Assembly: GCF_008180155.1 (NCBI RefSeq)
Contig: NZ_VSZS01000066.1
Span: 248,001 to 312,000 of the forward strand
Source: Neoaquamicrobium microcysteis
Lineage (GTDB): Bacteria; Pseudomonadota; Alphaproteobacteria; Rhizobiales; Rhizobiaceae
DNA length: 64,000 nt
Direction of reading: 5' to 3'
Below, in pieces: positions 57,832 to 64,000 of this stretch (its first letter is position 1; every line of letters starts with the position of its first letter). The position numbers and the translations under genes were made by a program. The notes below the pieces were generated by a model. It saw only the letters and a list, made by a program, of their open reading frames with translations, made no database searches and had not been told where the DNA came from.

Positions 57832-58749
57832 ATGCCCCGCAAAATTCCCGTACCGGGAGATATCACGGCGATCGGCGAAGTCCGCACGCCGCCTTTCGCC
57901 CGCGTGCCGGACCCGGTGCGCCTTTTCGAACGGCGGTCAAATCGCTTTCGCCAGCTTTCCGGCCCTGACGGCATCGGACCCTATCTCGGCTTTCTCGCCG
58001 GGATCGCAGAGGCGCAGAAGCAGCTTGCCGAGACGTTGCCGGCTCCTGCGACGCTTGACGAAGCCAGGATGGAACGAGCCGCCGAGCACGCGATGCCGCC
58101 GCTCGATCGCAATGCCTTCCGGCCAGACGCCGCTTTCGGCTCGCTGAGCGATGAGCTTTTCGGCGCGCTGCAAAAGGTCGGCAAACCGGCCGCCGCGCAG
58201 GCTGCACTCTCGGCGGTGAACACTGCTTCGGAAGACCGCATCGCCGCCATGGTCGCCGACCTGATGGCGGATTCCGTGCCTGCCGAGGCGATGGCGGAAT
58301 ATGCGTACGTCGCCGCCGCGCTGCAGCTTCACTTCGTTCGCGCGGCCTCGACGCTGGCGGAACGGCAACTCAAGCCGGTGGGCGACGGAGCCTGCCCGGC
58401 ATGCGGCGGGCCGCCGGTCAGTTCGCTCATTGTCGGCTGGCCGCAGGCTGGCGGGTCCAGGTTCTGCTCCTGCGCCCTATGCGGCACGCTATGGCATCAT
58501 GTGCGCATCAAATGCGCCATCTGCTCTTCCACCAAGGGTATCCGCTACAAGGAGATCGAGGACGGGCCGGGCACGATCAAGGCCGAAACATGCGACGAGT
58601 GCGGGTGCTACGTCAAAATCATGAACCAGCAAAAGGATGTTTCGCTGGACCCGTTCGCCGACGATGTCGGCAGTCTCGGCATCGACCTTTTGATGCGCGA
58701 CACCAAATACCGTCGCGGAGCGTTCAACCCGTTCCTCTTGGGATATTGA
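57832..58749 (+). CDS. fdhE: Formate dehydrogenase accessory protein FdhE
   Basis: Maturation factor for formate dehydrogenase, 305 residues. The ATG at 57832 follows GGAGGAG at 57822-57828; an upstream GTG at 57811 is an alternative. Its rubredoxin-like metal sites are visible in the C-terminal half: CPACGG, CSCALCG, CAIC and CDECGC, the CxxC pairs that bind iron in the family. It lies between the fdn structural genes and the selenium genes, linking the two processes. Confidence 0.93.
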   Translation: MPRKIPVPGDITAIGEVRTPPFARVPDPVRLFERRSNRFRQLSGPDGIGPYLGFLAGIAEAQKQLAETLPAPATLDEARMERAAEHAMPPLDRNAFRPDAAFGSLSDELFGALQKVGKPAAAQAALSAVNTASEDRIAAMVADLMADSVPAEAMAEYAYVAAALQLHFVRAASTLAERQLKPVGDGACPACGGPPVSSLIVGWPQAGGSRFCSCALCGTLWHHVRIKCAICSSTKGIRYKEIEDGPGTIKAETCDECGCYVKIMNQQKDVSLDPFADDVGSLGIDLLMRDTKYRRGAFNPFLLGY

Positions 58750-58761
58750 GGCCGCGACCCC

Positions 58762-60148
<1,387 letters not shown>

Positions 60149-60162
<14 letters not shown>

Positions 60163-60919
60163 TCGGCTCAAACGTGGCGCCGCGCCGGGCGATCCGATGG
60201 CGGCGGCGTTGGCCGCTGCGCGTGCCGGCGATTATGCGACCGCGCTGTCGATATGGGAGCCGATGGCGCGGGCCGGCAATGCCCGGGCACAAAACAACAT
60301 AGCGGCATGTTTTTCGGGCGGGCACGGCGTGAACGAAAATGCCGAACTGGCGGCCCAGTGGCTTGCGCTATCGGCGGCATCCGGCGATCCGGTCGGGCAG
60401 CGCAATCTGGCCACCCTGCATTTTCGTGGCGAGGGTGTCGCCCAGGACGATGACGAGGCCATACGGCTCTACAGGCTGGCTGCCGGCCAGGGCGATGCTA
60501 CCGCGCAGGACATGCTTTCCTGGATGCTGGCGGAGCAGGGGGCATACGAGGAGGCCCGCGCCTTTGCCGAGAAAGCTGCTGCGCAGGGAATAGCTGCGTC
60601 GATGACGCGGCTGGGCAATCTCTACTACAATGCCCTCGGTGTGGGCCGGGATGCCGTGCTGGCGGTGCAATGGTGGGAGAAGGCGGCCCCGCTCGGCGAT
60701 GCCGACGCTCAGGCCATGCTGGGCGCAGCCTACCTGACGAGCGGTGGTGTCGCCGCCGATCCGCTGACGGCGATGACGTGGCTGCTGCGGGCGCGCAAGG
60801 GCGGCTCCGTTCTTGCGCACAAGTTCATAGCGGCGGCCACCGCGCAGCTTTCACCGGAGCAGCGCGAAGAGGCGGAAAGGCAAGCTGCCCAGCCGCTGCA
60901 GCACGCCGGTCTGCCATGA
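60149..60919 (+). CDS. Sel1-repeat (TPR-like) protein
   Basis: Protein of 256 residues made of about five 36-residue Sel1-like repeats (GNARAQNNIAACFSGGHGV, GDPVGQRNLATLHFRGEGV, and so on), an alpha-solenoid that binds proteins. The name Sel1 comes from a nematode gene and does not mean a selenium protein. It is nested between selA (14-bp overlap) and selB (four-base overlap), so it is made with the selenocysteine factors; whether it acts in that process is unknown. No signal peptide is visible. Confidence 0.85.
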
Positions 60920-62967
60920 TCGTCGGCACCGCAGGACATATCGATCACGGCAAGAGCGCGCTTGTGCGGGCGCTGACCGGCGTGGAGACCGATCGCCTCA
61001 AGGAAGAGAAGGCGCGGGGTATCTCCATCGACCTCGGCTTTGCCTATCGGACGCTGGCCAATGGGGCTCGGGTCGGGTTCATCGACGTGCCTGGCCACGA
61101 GCGTTTCATTCACACGATGCTCGCGGGAGCTGGCGGCATCGACTTTGCGCTGCTGGTCGTGGCGGCTGACGATGGGGTGATGCCGCAGACGCGCGAGCAT
61201 CTGGCAATCCTGGACCTGCTGGGCGTGACGCGTGGTGTCGTCGGCATCACCAAGGCGGACCTGGCAAGCGAAGAAAGACTGCTCGCGGTCGAGATTGAGG
61301 TCGAAACGCTGGTGGCCGGCACGTCGCTGGCGGGGGCCGATGTGTTGTGCGTGTCGAGCCTCACCGGAGCGGGCATCGCGGCGCTGGAGGAGAGGCTGGC
61401 GGACGAGGCGCTTGCCGTGGGCAGGCATAACGCCGACGGACGGTTCAGGCTGGCGGTCGATCGATCCTTCATCCTGCAGGGTGCCGGCACGGTGGTGACG
61501 GGAACGGTGCTGTCGGGCAAGATCGGCATCGGTGATGTAGTGACGATCAGCCCCAGCGGTCTTTCGGCGCGCGTGCGCTCGATCCATGCGCAGAACGAAA
61601 AAGCCGAGCGCGGACGGGCGGGCGACCGGTGCGCGCTCAACCTTGCCGGCGAGGCTATCGGCCGTGACGTCATCTCGCGGGGCGACATGGTGGTCGATCC
61701 GGCGCTGCATGCACCCACGCAGCGGATCGATGCCGAGCTCGACGTACTGGCGGGTGAGCCGCGCCCTGTCGGGCAATGGTTTCCGGTGCACCTGCATCAC
61801 GCCGCGGCAGAAGTACCGGCCCGGATCGTGTTGCTTGGCGACCAGCCGTTGCAGCCTGGGGACAAGGCTCTCGTCCAACTTGTGCTCGACCGGCCGATAG
61901 CCGCTGCCGTGGGGGACCGGTTCGTAGTGCGCGACACGTCCGCCCAGCGTACCATCGGCGGTGGCCGCTTCCTCGACCTGCGTGCACCGGCACGGCGCAG
62001 GCGCTCGCCCGAGCGGCAGGCGCAGTTGCGGGCGCTCGCAATGAGTGGCCCGGCGGATGCGCTTTCCGCCCTTCTTGAAACGCCGCCATTTCACGTCGAT
62101 CTTGACCGGTTCGCACGCGATCGGGGGCTGAGCGAGGAACAGACGGCGACGCTCGCGCAAAACGTCATACGCATTCCACCCGACACCGGAGCGGTCGCCA
62201 TGACGCCCGCGCGCTGGTTGCGGCTGCGCCAGCGCATTCTGGCAGACCTTCAGGCCTATCACGACCAAAACCCGGATCAGCCCGGCATCGGCCTCGAAAG
62301 GCTGCGCATGATGGGAGAGGTGAGGCCGCCCGCCCCGGTCTTCAAGCTGATGCTTCAGGGGCTGCAACGGCAAGGCGAAGTCTCTCTGGACGGTGCCTGG
62401 GTGCGACTGCCGGATCATGTCGTGCGCTTTGCGCCGGACGAGGAAACGATCTGGCAGGAGGTGCAACCGCACCTGACGGGTACGGAGCGGTTTCGCCCTC
62501 CGCGAACGCGCGATTTCGCGGTGATGTTCGATCTGGACGAGCAGAAGATGCGCGCGATCCTCAAACGGGCTAGCCGGATGGGGCTGGTTCACGAGGTGGC
62601 GCACGACGCGTTCTTTGCCCGGCGCGTGGTTGCCGAGATCGTGGAAATCCTTCGCGACGTGGCTACCCACAAGCCGAAGGGAGAGTTTGTCGCGGCCGAT
62701 CTGCGTGACCGGTTGGAAAACGGCCGCAAGGTCTCTATTGAGATACTGGAGTTCCTCGATCGCCATGGGGTCACACTGCGGCGGGGCGTCCTGCGGCGGT
62801 TGAACCCACACCGTCTGGACCTGTTCGGTGCGTCGGCGGCAACCGATATTGGAAGAGAAGCGTCCCCGGTGGGGCGTCCGGACTTCAAATCCGGGTGGGG
62901 CCGTGAGACGGTCCCAGGTGGGTTCGACTCCCACTCTCCTCCGCCAGCTTCACGGAAGAACGCATGA
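60916..62967 (+). CDS. selB: Selenocysteine-specific elongation factor SelB, reading through selC
   Basis: GTPase that brings selenocysteyl-tRNA to UGA codons on SECIS-bearing mRNA. GTP motifs are GTAGHIDHGKS near residue 5, DVPGHERF near 58 and TKADL near 113; the EF-Tu-like domains follow, then C-terminal winged helices that bind the SECIS. The open frame has 683 codons: 645 lie before selC, and codons 646 onward run through the entire tRNA-Sec gene to a TGA at 62965-62967. E. coli SelB has 614 residues. The encoded tail is rich in Gly, Pro and Ser and is unlike SelB, so it may be untranslated or removed by tRNA processing. Confidence 0.93.
   Translation: MIVGTAGHIDHGKSALVRALTGVETDRLKEEKARGISIDLGFAYRTLANGARVGFIDVPGHERFIHTMLAGAGGIDFALLVVAADDGVMPQTREHLAILDLLGVTRGVVGITKADLASEERLLAVEIEVETLVAGTSLAGADVLCVSSLTGAGIAALEERLADEALAVGRHNADGRFRLAVDRSFILQGAGTVVTGTVLSGKIGIGDVVTISPSGLSARVRSIHAQNEKAERGRAGDRCALNLAGEAIGRDVISRGDMVVDPALHAPTQRIDAELDVLAGEPRPVGQWFPVHLHHAAAEVPARIVLLGDQPLQPGDKALVQLVLDRPIAAAVGDRFVVRDTSAQRTIGGGRFLDLRAPARRRRSPERQAQLRALAMSGPADALSALLETPPFHVDLDRFARDRGLSEEQTATLAQNVIRIPPDTGAVAMTPARWLRLRQRILADLQAYHDQNPDQPGIGLERLRMMGEVRPPAPVFKLMLQGLQRQGEVSLDGAWVRLPDHVVRFAPDEETIWQEVQPHLTGTERFRPPRTRDFAVMFDLDEQKMRAILKRASRMGLVHEVAHDAFFARRVVAEIVEILRDVATHKPKGEFVAADLRDRLENGRKVSIEILEFLDRHGVTLRRGVLRRLNPHRLDLFGASAATDIGREASPVGRPDFKSGWGRETVPGGFDSHSPPPASRKNA
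62851..62946 (+). tRNA. selC: tRNA-Sec (UCA anticodon)
   Basis: A 96-base tRNA including encoded CCA. Anticodon TCA is at 62885-62887 with a 5-bp stem 62878-62882/62890-62894. It has the marks of tRNA-Sec: 8-bp acceptor stem with one A-C mismatch at pair 4, GTTCGA-type T loop (GGTTCGACTCC), and a long extra arm (TGGGGCCG, TGAGA loop, CGGTCCCA). It is similar in layout to E. coli selC. It lies inside the selB frame. Confidence 0.96.
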
Positions 62968-63431
62968 GCGAAGACCATCCCTTCATCGCCGGGCTGTGCG
63001 ACGACGCGCGCAAGTGCGAGGAAGCCGAGAGCGAGTTTCGCCGCACGATGAACACGCGGGTGGCCGAACTTGCCGAGGCGCGGGCGTTCGCCAACCGCCG
63101 CATGAACGTGATGCGGTCGCTGTTCGAGACCGTCTCGCGTGCCGGGGAGGAGGACGTCGCGGTCGCGGATGCCGTTTCTGCGCTCAGAAACCGGCTCGGC
63201 TGGCGCGACGACAGCGATGCCCGCACCGAAGTTCTTGCCGAATATTCCAAGGTCGCGCAGGCAGCCTTCGCTGCAACGCATGTGGACGCTGAGGGTGACG
63301 GAGAGGGAGAGCCGCGCGACGTCTCGGCAGCATTGGCGGATTTCGAGGCCTGGTATCTCGAAGCGCGTGCAAAGCCGTTCTGGGTGCTGTTCGAGCACTA
63401 CATGCCGGAGACCCAGCTTGTCGATTTCTGA
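62964..63431 (+). CDS. Hypothetical protein downstream of selC
   Basis: Protein of 155 residues, not recognised. It is soluble, charged and helical, with a region near residues 20-60 rich in Arg, Glu and Ala that could be a coiled coil. Its ATG at 62964 overlaps the selB stop by four bases, so it is coupled with selB translation. Shares a cotranslated, overlapping arrangement with the following gene. Link to selenium use is by position only. Confidence 0.75.
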   Translation: MSEDHPFIAGLCDDARKCEEAESEFRRTMNTRVAELAEARAFANRRMNVMRSLFETVSRAGEEDVAVADAVSALRNRLGWRDDSDARTEVLAEYSKVAQAAFAATHVDAEGDGEGEPRDVSAALADFEAWYLEARAKPFWVLFEHYMPETQLVDF

Positions 63432-63807
63432 CGCCCGCCCGAGCCGGTTCGATGGATGGTTGCCGGCCGAATATGCCGAACGCGGCGATTTCACGGTGCT
63501 GGTCGTGCTCGTCGCCATTCAAGGCGCATCGATCGAACTTCTGCGCTCCACCTTTATGAACGTCATTGGTAATGAAACCCGCTGGCGCGACGTACGCGAT
63601 CTTTTCGAAAGTGCGGGCGTGAAATGGGACGGGGCAGCCTTCTTCCCGGTCAGCGCGTTCTTTGCCGGGCCGGTTGAGAACGAGATCGCGCGTTCCGAAC
63701 TGCGCGATCTGGAAGCACGCCTTCGCGAGGATCGGCGCGTCCTCAACGAGGGTCATTTCTTCGACCGAAAGGGGAGGCGCATGAAGGTCGAGGAGATCGT
63801 TCACTAA
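63418..63807 (+). CDS. Hypothetical protein, second gene after selC
   Basis: Protein of about 129 residues, not recognised. The TTG at 63418, with GGAG at 63407-63410, fits best; it overlaps the upstream gene by 14 bp. The sequence is a plausible globular domain (FDGWLPAEYAERGDFTVLV, then VIGNETRWRDVRDLFESAGVKWDG). It closes the run of overlapping genes beginning with selA. The start remains uncertain. Confidence 0.65.
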   Translation: MSISDARPSRFDGWLPAEYAERGDFTVLVVLVAIQGASIELLRSTFMNVIGNETRWRDVRDLFESAGVKWDGAAFFPVSAFFAGPVENEIARSELRDLEARLREDRRVLNEGHFFDRKGRRMKVEEIVH

Positions 63808-63819
63808 CTGGAGCTGCGC

Positions 63820-64000
63820 CTAAGCGATGGTCGCCTCGATGCGCTCCTTGCCCTCCATGATGACCGCTACGACGGCCTTCGCCGCACCGTCCGGATCGTT
63901 ACTCTCGATCGCTTCGGCGATCATCAGATGCTTCGCGGCCGCGTTATCCTGCCGCGCACGCTCGCCATAGGGAGAGCTGATGCGGAAGCTGGTTACCAGC
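63820..64000 (-). CDS. GntR/FadR-type regulator, C-terminal fragment
   Basis: Only the last 60 codons are inside the window. They read as the end of an FCD-type ligand-binding domain (HLMIAEAIESNDPDGAAKAVVAVIMEG), which in GntR regulators binds a small acid or metal. The gene continues beyond the right edge, and its stop is a TAG at 63820-63822. Convergent with the selC-downstream genes. Regulated genes cannot be told. Confidence 0.6.
   Translation of the reverse strand, partial: LVTSFRISSPYGERARQDNAAAKHLMIAEAIESNDPDGAAKAVVAVIMEGKERIEATIA

Noticed and set aside
60730-62934. Open frame of 734 codons on the minus strand opposite selB
   Set aside because: It is the antisense shadow of selB in high-GC DNA, Arg/His/Gln-rich, with no ribosome site or recognisable domain.

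Overview
The window is a GC-rich, densely packed stretch of bacterial chromosome. Gene content points to an alphaproteobacterium, most likely of the Hyphomicrobiales/Rhizobiales (Mesorhizobium or Phyllobacteriaceae-like): a six-gene Pha/Mrp antiporter operon with a long fused first subunit, TRAP and tripartite tricarboxylate transporters, two Ku proteins with a LigD ligase, and PyrC next to PyrE. The genus is inference; no rRNA or other taxonomic marker is present.

Layout. 0-3.4 kb: tail of a solute-binding protein, then a tctC-tctB-tctA uptake operon. 3.5-6.1 kb: moeA and an AI-2E/PerM family membrane protein. 6.3-12.3 kb: mrpA(B)CDEFG cation/proton antiporter, every junction overlapping. 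12.4-14.0 kb: two convergent membrane-protein genes. 14.5-17.1 kb: sulfur oxidation genes (flavocytochrome c sulfide dehydrogenase plus soxYZ, without the remaining sox genes). 17.1-19.0 kb: an extradiol-type VOC dioxygenase and an NAD-binding dehydrogenase. 19.1-24.5 kb: a heme-copper oxidase cluster with a fused subunit I-III and a CtaG-type assembly protein. 24.5-32.5 kb (minus strand): a TRAP transporter joined to pyrK, pyrD, an M20 amidohydrolase, pyrC and pyrE, divergent from an XRE regulator. 33.7-41.9 kb: a LysR regulator and a polyamine-type ABC transporter with an aldehyde dehydrogenase and a GMC oxidoreductase. 41.9-46.6 kb: sugar or polyol oxidoreductases, including a membrane PQQ dehydrogenase. 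46.8-51.0 kb: ku, ligD, ku (non-homologous end joining). 51.6-63.8 kb: a complete selenocysteine system: selD, then fdnG (with an in-frame UGA and a SECIS-like hairpin), fdnH, fdnI, fdhE, selA, a Sel1-repeat gene, selB, the tRNA-Sec gene selC and two unrecognised small genes. The window ends inside a GntR-type regulator.

Two parts deserve most attention. First, the TRAP-pyrKD-amidohydrolase-pyrC-pyrE operon contains every step needed to import orotate and break it down to aspartate (orotate to dihydroorotate to N-carbamoyl-aspartate to aspartate), or to salvage it to UMP. Second, the selB reading frame has no stop before selC and runs through the whole tRNA-Sec gene, ending in an overlap with the next gene. 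The tRNA is therefore nested inside a protein-coding frame in a translationally coupled chain. No CRISPR array, insertion sequence, integrase or rRNA was seen.
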